Part shown: piece after piece, positions 45,224 through 53,656 of the stretch
How positions within the stretch are numbered: position 1 is the first letter of the stretch
Layout of the letters: each line of letters begins with the position of its first letter
The notes under the pieces: model-generated
The model's database searches: none
What the model was told of the DNA's origin: nothing
Seen by the model: the letters and a program-made list of their open reading frames with translations, nothing else
Assembly (NCBI GenBank): GCA_016716665.1
Contig: JADJVH010000007.1
Coordinates: 1-64,000 of the forward strand
From: Candidatus Opimibacter iunctus
GTDB taxonomy: Bacteria > Bacteroidota > Bacteroidia > Chitinophagales > Saprospiraceae
DNA length: 64,000 bases
Direction of reading: 5' to 3'
Made by a program: the position numbers and the translations under genes

Positions 45224-45907
45224 ATGTTTCCTAAACGACACATTTTATTATTTGGCCTTTTAACTTTTCAAATAGTTTCCATATACTCCCAAAAGTTAGA
45301 CTACGGGGTTGTATTAATCTATAACAGTTCTAGTCAAACGAATTACGACCCCACAATTCCTGAAGATGGTAAATTTCAATGGAATGCTCTTGGAACCTGG
45401 GGCGCTGGTGCCTATGTGCTAAAAGGCTTTTCTCCAAAATTTGCATCAAGTTTATCGTTAATGTATCAACAAAAGGGATATAGGGAATTAGCTCAGGTGG
45501 GGTATGACCCAGGAGGACCAATTTTTGATGAAGATTTACGGAACACTTTCAATTATCTCAGTGCTGATCTGACCGTCAAATACCGAATAACCAATTCACA
45601 ATCGTTAAGTACATTCATAAATCTCGGTGTAGAATATAGCTACTTGATAGACTATGAGATTGAATCAGATTTCTATCCAATCAATATTTTTTATCCTGTA
45701 AATGTCTATCAGGATAACTGGGAGACGCATAATGTCAGTATCATTCCATCTGTATCATTTACTTTCTACCAGTCAACAACATTAGAATTTGGCTTCAATC
45801 GAAGTTTAACACCGGTCTTGGAGACAGAGAATCTTATAGTTAAGGATTGGATTTGGACATTCAGATTGAGTCAATCTGTACCAGCACTTTTCAAGAAGGA
45901 TCGCTAA
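45224..45907 (+). CDS. PorT-like outer-membrane beta-barrel protein
   Basis: A 227-residue protein with a signal peptide (MFPKRHILLFGLLTFQIVSIYSQ) and alternating amphipathic strands throughout (GAYVLKGFSPKFASSLSLMYQQKGYREL; LSADLTVKYRITNSQSLSTFINLGVEYSYL), ending in an aromatic-rich strand. This is the pattern of the porin-family outer membrane beta-barrel (PorT-like) group. It shares a small motif, IPEDGKFQWN, with IPSDGTFRFA in the barrel at 47.7 kb, so the two may be distant paralogues. It is bracketed by a 9-bp inverted pair (GTTATCGGA at 45146, TCCGATAAC at 45980). Function unknown. Confidence 0.65.
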   Translation: MFPKRHILLFGLLTFQIVSIYSQKLDYGVVLIYNSSSQTNYDPTIPEDGKFQWNALGTWGAGAYVLKGFSPKFASSLSLMYQQKGYRELAQVGYDPGGPIFDEDLRNTFNYLSADLTVKYRITNSQSLSTFINLGVEYSYLIDYEIESDFYPINIFYPVNVYQDNWETHNVSIIPSVSFTFYQSTTLEFGFNRSLTPVLETENLIVKDWIWTFRLSQSVPALFKKDR

Positions 45908-45979
45908 TGAATCAATTTTTTATTTTTGGATTGATGGCAAGCGGAATGTATGTTTTTGAATCAAATAAAACAATTCACA

Positions 45980-46160
45980 TCCGATAACATCGAATGCTTA
46001 TAAGCAGGGCGTTCAACATTGAGAATGTCGCCTTCGCCCCAAACTACTAACCAGGCAAGGCTTCGGCGACCAATCGAAAAAAAGTAAATTTGGACAAAGG
46101 AGCACCAGAGACAGCCCCAAATTCAGTTGGCCGGCCTACGAGCATCCTGAATCGTTATAG
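45980..46160 (+). repeat. attC-like imperfect palindrome C
   Basis: The 5' arm, CCGATAACATCGAATGCTTATAAGC (first 20 bases 45981-46000), pairs with GGCCTACGAGC...GAATCGTTA ending at 46157; mismatches are mostly transitions. Length is about 178 bp. The TCCGATAAC at its start is the exact complement of GTTATCGGA at 45146-45154, before the barrel gene. This is the relation expected between the two ends of an integron cassette. The right half is similar to element B. Confidence 0.5.
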
Positions 46161-46308
46161 GTGATGCTCCCCACAGATCCTGGAGACTCTCAGAATTTTA
46201 GACTTGCATATTGTTACCTAATTGGCTAACTTTGCTATGTGTCAGAAAAGCTTCCCAGGGAAATCTATTATTACAAGGACTACTATTTGAAGTAAAAACA
46301 ATACTTCG

Positions 46309-46620
46309 ATGAAAAAGGATAATAAGAATCTGACCTCATTCAAAGATCATCTTGACCAACAATACGGTAAGCGCGGGACAGCAAAACGTGAAACGTATGA
46401 GGAGGGGTTTGAGGCATTTAAGCTAGGGGTGATGATTCAACAGCTAAGGAAGGATAATGGGATGACACAGGAACAACTGGCTGAGAAATGTGGAACAACA
46501 AAGACCTATATCTCCAGGATAGAGAATAATGCCAGTGATATCCGACTGTCAACATTGATGAGGATCATAAGTGAAGGATTTGGAGGTCATCTAAGGTTAA
46601 GTGTGGACATCAGAACTTAA
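46309..46620 (+). CDS. XRE-family helix-turn-helix regulator (HigA-like antitoxin)
   Basis: A 103-residue protein. Residues 38-92 form an HTH_3 domain: LGVMIQQLRKDNGMTQEQLAEKCGTTKTYISRIENNASDIRLSTLMRIISEGFGG. The charged N-terminal extension (FKDHLDQQYGKRGTAKRETYEEGFEAF) is typical of HigA-type antitoxins of HigBA systems in Bacteroidota. The toxin gene would lie directly upstream. Only a short remnant is visible there (KLPREIYYYKDYYLK at 46249-46293, a HigB-like C-terminus), so the toxin appears lost. It may now be a solitary regulator. An attC-like palindrome follows 10 bp after the stop. Confidence 0.8.
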   Translation: MKKDNKNLTSFKDHLDQQYGKRGTAKRETYEEGFEAFKLGVMIQQLRKDNGMTQEQLAEKCGTTKTYISRIENNASDIRLSTLMRIISEGFGGHLRLSVDIRT

Positions 46621-46629
46621 CCTTGCACA

Positions 46630-46754
46630 CTAAAACATCGGCTACACGCCATGGCGGATACGACTAACTCTATTGCCTTATACCTTGACTCAGATTTTGC
46701 TATCTTAAAGTTGAAAACCTGGAGCGCCACGTCGTGAAGCCCCGGTCGTTATTT
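46630..46754 (+). repeat. attC-like imperfect palindrome D
   Basis: The 5' arm, AACATCGGCTACACGCC (46634-46650), pairs with CGTCGTGAAGCC...GGTCGTTA (46730-46751), again leaving an internal variable stretch of about 75 bp. The 5' arm matches element A at 17 of 22 positions (AACATTAGCTACAGGCAATAGC). It follows the XRE gene in the same orientation, and the next gene starts within 30 bp of its right end. Confidence 0.5.
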
Positions 46755-46781
46755 CTACCGTATCCAGAAAAAGATTGCAGT

Positions 46782-47615
46782 ATGGATTTTGTCAATCATG
46801 TAGTTATAGTGTTTTTACTGATTTCAATTCTTTCTTGTCGAAAGGGTGAAAAGATGATTGAAGATTGTCAGACGAAAGATGATTTGGAATTTGTCAATTG
46901 GGCTTTTGATAGTTCAGCATATGCTAAAGCCGATTTCCTGATATGGTTTACAAGCAATGACTCATGGGGAGCTTTTTCCAATAGCATTAAGATTTATAAA
47001 CAGAACTCTGAGTATAAGCTGGAGAGCAGTTTTGTTATCAGGAAAACCCTGGGTCAAAGGAGAGACACTACCTATTTTGAGACTGTACTTACTGCGCAGA
47101 AAATTGATTCTTTACTGGATAGAATCAACCAATTAAAGTGCCATCCATACAAGATAGATCAATTCGGAGAAACCTTTGATGGTAATTATAAAAAATTTAT
47201 GTATAAAAGCGGGAACTTAATTAAAGGTTGGATGTGGCAAGACGGGATTCTTTCGGGAAAGGACGATGGTGAAATATTTGTTGATTCCATCAAAGTCAAG
47301 GCACTAGCTTTGGAAGGTATGCTTTATAGGTTTTCCGGAGCAGGAACGCCTGATATTGTTTATAGCTTTGATTCAGAATGTGAGAATGATTCTATCAAAG
47401 TGGCTATCTATCCAACTCGGGGAGACAATATTTCACTATCCATTAAGGCAAACCATCCAAAATATAAAATTGAAGAGAATGTGGATGGCTTTATAGAAGG
47501 TAAAATTAATTGCCGGGATACTTTTTCTTTTGCAAAGGATTTGGAGATAATAGTTACGACAAAGGAGTCAAATAAAATGCCTGTTACTTCGGGGAAATTG
47601 GGCAGTGAGCATTAG
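46782..47615 (+). CDS. Hypothetical lipoprotein
   Basis: The start at 46782 (MDFVNHVVIVFLLISILSCRKGEKM) gives a lipobox ISILSC; the in-frame ATG at 46734 overlaps the attC-like element and is less likely. About 277 residues, with beta-rich segments (SSFVIRKTLGQRRDTTYFETVLTAQKIDSLLDRINQLKCHPYKID; FMYKSGNLIKGWMWQDGILSGK). The C-terminal half could be an Ig-like sandwich (DSIKVAIYPTRGDNISLSIKA). I do not recognise a family. It is probably anchored to a membrane on the periplasmic or surface side. Confidence 0.6.
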   Translation: MDFVNHVVIVFLLISILSCRKGEKMIEDCQTKDDLEFVNWAFDSSAYAKADFLIWFTSNDSWGAFSNSIKIYKQNSEYKLESSFVIRKTLGQRRDTTYFETVLTAQKIDSLLDRINQLKCHPYKIDQFGETFDGNYKKFMYKSGNLIKGWMWQDGILSGKDDGEIFVDSIKVKALALEGMLYRFSGAGTPDIVYSFDSECENDSIKVAIYPTRGDNISLSIKANHPKYKIEENVDGFIEGKINCRDTFSFAKDLEIIVTTKESNKMPVTSGKLGSEH

Positions 47616-47730
47616 GCAATTAGCCAATATTAGAGGAATCTATGAGATTTTGTATATTTCATAAACTTTCCACTATCCAGAACCCCGTCTATGCATTAAA
47701 CCAATTCTTAACCCAAACCACCCAACAACC

Positions 47731-48375
47731 ATGAAAACCACCTTTTTTGCCTTTTTCTTCCTGGCTGTACTGAGCCACCTCTCCGGCCAGAATGACAAGC
47801 TTTATCTCAGTCTGGAGTACTCTCCCAATATGACTGCTGTCACTTCAGACTATGCAATCCCAAGTGATGGAACATTCAGATTTGCCAGCAATATCTTTGC
47901 GAAGGCTGGATATAGGGTCGCTGGCAACCTCTATGCAAATGTCGGCATCGGCTACCTGACCTCGAAGGAATTTATCAGTGTAGACTATGGTTTAAATTCT
48001 GACATAAACAGAATTGAACAACTCCGCATAAATGGTTATATGGTGGCACCGGTTGGTTTCACTTACTATATGGGATCTTTCTTTGTCAATCCAGAGATCT
48101 GCATCGGTTGGAATGTGTCCAACAAGATCAATGATGCAGTTTTCTATAGGGGCGGATATGTAACCGGAAGCAAAGGGGTTGACGAACAAAATCTCTACGG
48201 TGTAAGTAAAATTACCTATCCTTTATTGCTGTCCATAGGTGATGAGATCAGGTTCAATTCCTGGTCAATACTGCTGGGTCTTAAGGGATACTATGGCTTA
48301 AATGAGATCGGTGGCAGACCTACCTATCCCCGACATTATTACGGATTTGGAATCATGACCGGGGTGAAGTTCTGA
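47731..48375 (+). CDS. Small outer-membrane beta-barrel protein
   Basis: A 214-residue protein with a signal peptide (MKTTFFAFFFLAVLSHLSGQ) and about eight amphipathic beta strands (LYLSLEYSPNMTAVTS; AGYRVAGNLYANVGIGYLTS; VAPVGFTYYMGSFFVNPEICIGWNVS), ending GFGIMTGVKF with a terminal Phe, the usual BAM signal for outer-membrane insertion. It fits the OmpA/PorT-like eight-stranded barrel size class. Related in layout to the barrel at 45.2 kb. Function unknown. The leader contains CCAACAACC repeats but no clear promoter. Intact. Confidence 0.65.
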   Translation: MKTTFFAFFFLAVLSHLSGQNDKLYLSLEYSPNMTAVTSDYAIPSDGTFRFASNIFAKAGYRVAGNLYANVGIGYLTSKEFISVDYGLNSDINRIEQLRINGYMVAPVGFTYYMGSFFVNPEICIGWNVSNKINDAVFYRGGYVTGSKGVDEQNLYGVSKITYPLLLSIGDEIRFNSWSILLGLKGYYGLNEIGGRPTYPRHYYGFGIMTGVKF

Positions 48376-48847
48376 GAATGTTGTTTCATTAAAGTGATTA
48401 AACCCACATTAGGGAAGATAGTTTGATGATGCAGAAGACAGAGACGCGGATAGTCGTTAATGCTTTTTTTAACAAGACACACGGAATCTGTGTTTCAAAT
48501 GTAGAGACGCGATGACTGTTACATTTATTTTTATGCAAGACCCACAAAGTCCGCGATAGTTCAAACGTAGAGACGCGATTAATCGCGTCTCTACGTTTGA
48601 ACAAAGGCTTTTGCTGTGGGCCTGCATTTGCTATTTGAATCCCGCGTCTCTACAATTGAACATGAATTTGTGTAGTAGATCTGAATTTCACATTTAGATT
48701 CCGCGTCTCTACATTTGAACAGAAGGCTTTTACTGTGGATCCGAATTTTAGAATTGAATCCCATGTCTCTGCCTTTGAACCGTGGGTTGAAAGAATATTA
48801 TGAGGTGTTATTTGATCAGCACAATTTATCCTTAAAATTCAATACGA
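48376..48847. repeat. GTAGAGACGCG palindrome module with degenerate 60-bp repeats
   Basis: A half copy (AATGTAGAGACGCGATGA near 48499) is followed by a perfect 44-bp palindrome at 48559-48602, centre 48580.5, with outer arms GTTCAAAC / GTTTGAAC. Three degenerate units of about 60 bp then end in CCGCGTCTCTACATTTGAAC-like sequence (to about 48780). The whole module is homologous to 58.02-58.31 kb. No gene is present. Confidence 0.85.
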
Positions 48848-49369
48848 ATGAAGAATCTTGATTTTATACTCAGATTGAAAGCATACGAAGTATTCCTGAT
48901 CATCGTCGCGGGGGGAATCCTCAAGGAGGTTGAGTTAGATAATCTATTATTTACCGCAATCCTCAATGCAATCGGAATGGTTGTAGCGGGCAGTTGGATT
49001 CTATTCGTCGGACATCGGTTGTACCATTATTTTCCGGACATCAAAAATATGAATTACATGGTATTCACTTTCTGTTCCATTATAATGGGGTTGTCAATGA
49101 TAATCGGCCAGATGGGTTCAGTATTGTGGCATGAAACCATGCTAGATCTGTTTACTATACCAGGATCATTTTTTATCTTTTTTTGTTATGTGTATTGCCT
49201 GCTTTTTACATCAAAGCTGATACACTCCGTTGCCTCTGCCAGGGAGGCAGGCTCATTTGATAATTTTGGTATCCTTATTCTTGTTTTAATTTTACCAATT
49301 GGTATTTGGTTCCTTCAGCCGATGGTGAATAGGGCGGTAGCAAACAAACCCCAAGAGCAGGCTGTTTGA
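48848..49369 (+). CDS. Hypothetical membrane protein (four helices)
   Basis: A 173-residue integral membrane protein with four hydrophobic segments: EVFLIIVAGGIL plus AILNAIGMVVAGSWILFVG, MVFTFCSIIMGLSMIIGQMG, IPGSFFIFFCYVYCLLFTSKL and FGILILVLILPIGIWFLQPMV. The C-terminal tail is short and polar. I do not recognise a family. Like the small membrane protein at 58.35 kb, it starts shortly after a GTAGAGACGCG palindrome module, which may be coincidence. Intact. Confidence 0.65.
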   Translation: MKNLDFILRLKAYEVFLIIVAGGILKEVELDNLLFTAILNAIGMVVAGSWILFVGHRLYHYFPDIKNMNYMVFTFCSIIMGLSMIIGQMGSVLWHETMLDLFTIPGSFFIFFCYVYCLLFTSKLIHSVASAREAGSFDNFGILILVLILPIGIWFLQPMVNRAVANKPQEQAV

Positions 49370-49438
49370 CCATCAAGGGGAAATAAAATGTGTTATGCTG
49401 TTTTGTGCAGCATTTTTCAAAACAAACGAATTTCCTGA

Positions 49439-50291
49439 ATGAACGTATTGGTGACTGGTTCATCCGGCAGACTTGGCCGCTCGGTCGTGGAGATGTTGAG
49501 AAGCAAGAACATCCAGTGCATTGGCATTGACTTGCTGCCATCCGATACGACTGAGGTGCTGGCAGACATCAGGGACAGGAGTGATATTATTAAAATCACC
49601 AGGGAGGTTGACCATGTGATCCACACCGCCGCTATGCATGGCAGGCATATGGATATGAATGTGCCGCGATCTGAATTTGTGGAGACAAACATCACCGGGA
49701 CATTGAATCTGCTGGAAGCATCTGTAGGAAGCAGGTGTAAAGTCATTTATCTACACAAGTTCTACCTCAGTATATGGCAAGTCAATGGAGGACACATCCA
49801 GTGCAGTGTGGGTAGACGAGGAGCTGCCTGCAATTCCACGAGATATCTACGACATTACCAAGCTGACTGGTGAAAACCTCTGCAAGGACTTCTTCGAAAA
49901 AGAAGGTCTTAATGGATGTGTACTGCGGGTTTCGCGCTTCATGGAAGAGCCGGAAAACAGTATTGCAAATTACAGGCTATACAGAGGGCTCGACGAAAGG
50001 GATGGCGCGATGGCGCACTGGTTGGCACTGCATAAGAGATTCAAGTCCTATGAGATCTTTAATATTTCCAACGACACCTCATTTACCAAAGCGGATTTGA
50101 TCGATCTCAAGCATGATCCCCGGAAGGTAATCCTCAGGTATTATCCCACAAGCGAAGAGATCTACAATAGGAGGCAGTGGACATTTCCACAATCCATCGA
50201 TAGGGTCTATGCTATTGACAAGGCAAAGAGGTTGTTGGGGTATAGGCCGGGTAATAATTTTATGGAGTACATTTCAGGACTTAGTATATAG
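49439..50291 (+). pseudogene. NAD-dependent sugar epimerase/dehydratase, one frameshift
   Basis: Extended SDR. MNVLVTGSSGRLGRSVVEML carries the GxxGxxG-type NAD motif, and VDHVIHTAAMHG and FVETNITGTLNLLEAS are typical of the epimerase family. The frame breaks near 49748: reading on in the other frame gives YTSSTSVYGKSMEDTSSAVWVDEELPAIPRDIYDITKLTGENLCKDFF, which holds the catalytic SST and the YxxxK pair (YDITK). The C-terminal part (FNISNDTSFTKADL; AIDKAKRLLGYRPG) is complete. Restored length is about 284 residues. Nucleotide-sugar metabolism is likely; substrate unknown. The shift may be a consensus error. Confidence 0.75.
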
Positions 50292-50385
50292 CCCCTTCAA
50301 TATATAGCCCCTTCAAATTTTTCCGAAGGAAAAAACGAAGGGGCAAAAAAACAGTGTGCTTCGCAACCCCGGGGTTAATCGTATA
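50289..50385. repeat. AGCCCCTTC / CTTCGCAACCCCGGGG repeat, copy 1
   Basis: Contains AGCCCCTTCAA twice, an inverted AAATTTTTCCGAAGG / CGAAGGGGC pair, and GTGTGCTTCGCAACCCCGG followed by GGTTAATCGT. Related copies lie at 53.5-53.64 kb and 57.91-57.99 kb, so all three flank the large CHU_C genes. Confidence 0.7.
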
Positions 50386-50443
50386 TATATTCCATACATT
50401 TGCCGCGCAGTGATTTACTGTCCGCATAATCAATCCAACCAAG

Positions 50444-50749
50444 ATGAGCAATAAGACATATCTGATCGTAAATGCCATACCCAATACCGGGGATATACCC
50501 AGTTTCCAATCCTATCTTTCCCAGATCATCGGGATATTTACCAAGTTTGGAGGAACCAATATGCAGCGTTTTAAAACCACCGAGCAAGTCATGGGACAGG
50601 GAGGTATCAAGGCGATTGCCGTGGTTGAATTTCCTGATGCCCAATCGATCAGGGATATGGTGGCGAGCGAGGATTTTAACGGATTAAACGATTTGCGCAA
50701 GAAAGCTTATATACAGGAGGTGGATCTGATGATCTGCGAGACGTTGTAA
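50444..50749 (+). CDS. DUF1330-like dimeric alpha+beta barrel protein
   Basis: A 101-residue cytosolic protein (KTYLIVNAIPNTGDIPSFQSYLSQIIGIFTKFGGTNMQRFKTTEQVMGQGGIKAIAVVEFPDAQSIRDMVASEDFNGLNDLRKKAY). The pattern of YxIVxA-P near the start, a GG-x-x-x-x-R/K turn, VVEFPDxxSIRxxxASxxF and a following helix is that of DUF1330 / ferredoxin-like dimeric barrels. No catalytic residue is certain. Function unknown. It stands alone between the repeat copy and the first CHU_C gene. Confidence 0.75.
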   Translation: MSNKTYLIVNAIPNTGDIPSFQSYLSQIIGIFTKFGGTNMQRFKTTEQVMGQGGIKAIAVVEFPDAQSIRDMVASEDFNGLNDLRKKAYIQEVDLMICETL

Positions 50750-50822
50750 CATCCCAAACTATCCTTACCTTGTACAGACCAATCCTGGTGCAGTCGGTAG
50801 ACCAGGGGTTAAATCATCCAAG

Positions 50823-53486
50823 GTGTTGCCAGGTCGAATACACATATCTCTCAAGCTTTCCATCCTTTGTACAGGCTTTTGGTTTTTTACATCCCAGGAT
50901 ATCCTTGGCCAATGCACCGATGGTACGCAGCCCGAATGCGCCTGCGAGACAGCTCCTGTGCTATGCACGGTAGATGAACTCGACGGCTATGTGTTTTCAA
51001 TGTCATCGTATATGCATCCCTGGGATGGGCCCTCTCCGATCTGTTCGAGTTCGCCGAGCTCACAGACCAACAACCCCACATGGTTTGCTTTTACTGCCTG
51101 GTGTACTAACCTGACCCTGCGGGCCAGGCCGCGCAACTGCCATTGGAACCAGGGCGCAGTGGGAGTGCAGATCGCGATCTATGATGATTGCACATTCCAG
51201 CACGAGGTAGCTTGCGATATCGATGTCCAGGATTGCAATACAGGCACCAAGGTGCTCAATATGACAGGACTGACCATAGGCGGTGTTTATTATTTCCTTG
51301 TGGATGGATGCCTGGGTTCCTATTGTGATGTGACCATTGATGTGGTAGGCGTATGCGGAGCTGAAGAGATATCTCCCTGGACGATGCCTGTGACAGGGGA
51401 TGCAGATCCCTGCGTCGGAAGTCCTGTGTCGTATACTGTAGAAAGCCTGGATGGAGCAGCTGCATACCATTGGTTTGTCGATGGTGTGTTGGTACAGCAA
51501 TCCGCTGCTACCAGCTTCGATACTATCTGGACGAATCCGGGAACCTATCAACTCTGCATTGACGCATCACATGACCCTTGTGTCCCTGTTACAGACGCCC
51601 CCTCACCTGTATGTATCACCATCAATGTACATCAATCTGATGCCGGTACGTTGATTGTATCTCCATCCACGCTTTGCCTCACGGAAAGGGCTGATATATC
51701 TTCAGCAGGGTATACCCCGGGTCCGGAAAATGCTCAACTTATACTGATCACAGATGCGACTGGAACGATTGTCGATCTGATCAATGCTTCATCTGGTTTG
51801 TATTCCACAGGAACAACAGGTATGTATACGGTTTATGCGTATAATTTTATTGTTGGAGTTGGTACTGTTCCGGTGATCGGAATGAACATAGATGAAATTG
51901 ATTGCGGTACAGGATGTTGTGATCTGGTCAGCCAGGCAATAACTTTCCAGTCCATTACTGCATTTGTCAGCAATATCGTTTGTAACAACAACGGAACAGA
52001 CAACGATCCTGCCGATGATACCTTCACCTTTGATGTGTTGGTCACAGGCCCTGCTGCCGGAACCGCCTGGAGATCTTCAGATGGAACGCTGCAAGGGGTA
52101 TATGGGATTAGCAGTAATTGCGGGCCATATCTCATCAGTGCAGGATCGCTGTATTTTGACTTGCATGACTACGATATTCCGACGTGTTCGACCTCTATCA
52201 CCATTGACCCTCCTGCTGTTTGTTCGGTATGCAACCAGTCCATCGATGCAGGGCAGGGGAGTATCATCGATTGTATCAACACCACTGCGATCCTTTCAGG
52301 TGTAGCTTCGCAAGCAGGCCAATATACCTGGTCCGGGCCGGGGATGTTTACTGCAAATACCTTGATCACCACAGTTAGCGATTCAGGATGGTATTATCTG
52401 ACTGGTGATTTTGCGGCACAATGCACTTTCACCGATAGTGTATACATCAGTCTTGACAAGGATACCCCTGTAGCAAATGCTGGGCCTGATCAGGTGATCG
52501 ATTGCAATCAACCGGATGTGTACCTTGATGGATCAGGAAGCGCAGGTAACAATCTTCAATTTGAGTGGTCTGATCTGAACGGAACTTTGCTATCGACGCA
52601 GTCCGGCGTAAGGGTAAGCACAGCCGGAAGATATACACTGCAGGTAAGCAATGCCCTGACCGGATGTGATTCTACAGACCATGTGCAGGTGATGCTCAAT
52701 CCAAACATTCCCGGAGAGGTCATAGCAAACGTAGCACCCGAAAACTGTGACGAAGAAAATAACGGCATGATAGAGATAACTGCCGTCATCGGAGGCATCC
52801 CTCCGTATACCTATTCCCTCAATGGCATGATGGCGGGTCCCAGCGGTCGGTTTACAGATCTGCCGCCAGGAGATTATACGTTGCAAATCACCGATGGTAT
52901 TGGTTGCACACTGGATACCTTCTTTACAATCGGTCAGGGTATCGACCTGCAACTGACGATGCCTTCCATCATTGAATTGATCGTAGGACATAAAGGGTTG
53001 ATTGAGGCAAGCGTAAATGTTCCAGCCTCAGATCTGAGTTCCATTCAGTGGAGTCCGGGTGGTGTGCTGACCTGCGATACTTGTCTCATTACTTCGATCA
53101 CAGGCACTTCGAGCTATTCATTTCTACTGACGGTCGTTCACGAACGTGGATGTGTGGCCACTGCAGAACTCGATGTTAATGTAGTGCCCGAGACCGAGAT
53201 ATATATTCCAAATGTCTTTAGTCCCAATGGTGACGGGCTCAATGATTATTTCACCGTCTATACCAACCAGCGTGTATCCCTGATCAATGCCCTGCGTGTC
53301 TTTGACCGATGGGGCAACCTTGTCTTTGAACAGCAGCAATTTTATCCCAATGATGAAAGCAAGGGATGGGATGGTACGTTCAGAGGCAAGCAGTTGGTGC
53401 CTGGTGTGTTTACATACTATGCAGAGATCCTGTTGGTGGATGGGCATACAGAGGTATTCAAGGGGGATGTGACGTTGGTGAGGTAG
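50823..53486 (+). CDS. Large secreted CHU_C (gliding-motility-associated C-terminal) protein with SprB repeat
   Basis: An 887-residue protein read from a GTG start at 50823, with a signal-like segment (HISLKLSILCTGFWFFTSQDILGQ). N-terminal cysteine-rich sandwich module (PTWFAFTAWCTNLTLRARPRNCHW...VGVQIAIYDDCTFQHEVACD), then PKD/Ig-like modules (NPGTYQLCIDASHD; TWSGPGMFTANTLITTVSDSGWYYLTGDF; ANAGPDQVIDCNQPDVYLDGSGSAG). One SprB repeat is present (GGIPPYTYSLNGMMAGPSGRFTDLPPGDYTLQITDGIGC). The end is CHU_C: IYIPNVFSPNGDGLNDYFTVYTNQ ... VFDRWGNLVFEQ ... GVFTYYAEILLVDGHTEVFKGDVTLVR. The CHU_C end is a type B T9SS signal. Likely a cell-surface adhesin. Confidence 0.87.
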   Translation: MLPGRIHISLKLSILCTGFWFFTSQDILGQCTDGTQPECACETAPVLCTVDELDGYVFSMSSYMHPWDGPSPICSSSPSSQTNNPTWFAFTAWCTNLTLRARPRNCHWNQGAVGVQIAIYDDCTFQHEVACDIDVQDCNTGTKVLNMTGLTIGGVYYFLVDGCLGSYCDVTIDVVGVCGAEEISPWTMPVTGDADPCVGSPVSYTVESLDGAAAYHWFVDGVLVQQSAATSFDTIWTNPGTYQLCIDASHDPCVPVTDAPSPVCITINVHQSDAGTLIVSPSTLCLTERADISSAGYTPGPENAQLILITDATGTIVDLINASSGLYSTGTTGMYTVYAYNFIVGVGTVPVIGMNIDEIDCGTGCCDLVSQAITFQSITAFVSNIVCNNNGTDNDPADDTFTFDVLVTGPAAGTAWRSSDGTLQGVYGISSNCGPYLISAGSLYFDLHDYDIPTCSTSITIDPPAVCSVCNQSIDAGQGSIIDCINTTAILSGVASQAGQYTWSGPGMFTANTLITTVSDSGWYYLTGDFAAQCTFTDSVYISLDKDTPVANAGPDQVIDCNQPDVYLDGSGSAGNNLQFEWSDLNGTLLSTQSGVRVSTAGRYTLQVSNALTGCDSTDHVQVMLNPNIPGEVIANVAPENCDEENNGMIEITAVIGGIPPYTYSLNGMMAGPSGRFTDLPPGDYTLQITDGIGCTLDTFFTIGQGIDLQLTMPSIIELIVGHKGLIEASVNVPASDLSSIQWSPGGVLTCDTCLITSITGTSSYSFLLTVVHERGCVATAELDVNVVPETEIYIPNVFSPNGDGLNDYFTVYTNQRVSLINALRVFDRWGNLVFEQQQFYPNDESKGWDGTFRGKQLVPGVFTYYAEILLVDGHTEVFKGDVTLVR

Positions 53487-53656
53487 TGTATACTTTTTAG
53501 CCCCTACAATATTTAGCCCCTTCAAAATTGCTATTGCAATTTCTGTCCCCTGTGTGCTTCGCAACCCCGGGGTTAATCGTATACCTTTTTGCCCCATCTA
53601 AATTGCTGTTGCAATTTCTCTCCCCTGCGTGCTACGCTACCCCGGGGTAAAAGGTT
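53487..53656. repeat. AGCCCCTTC / CTTCGCAACCCCGGGG repeats, copies 2 and 3
   Basis: Two tandem, diverged units of about 70 bp between convergent CHU_C genes. Each has GCCCC, then AAATTGCTRTTGCAATTTCT (an inverted repeat AAATTGC/GCAATTT), then GTGTGCTTCGCAACCCCGG or GCGTGCTACGCTACCCCGG. They could form terminator hairpins for both genes. Confidence 0.7.
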
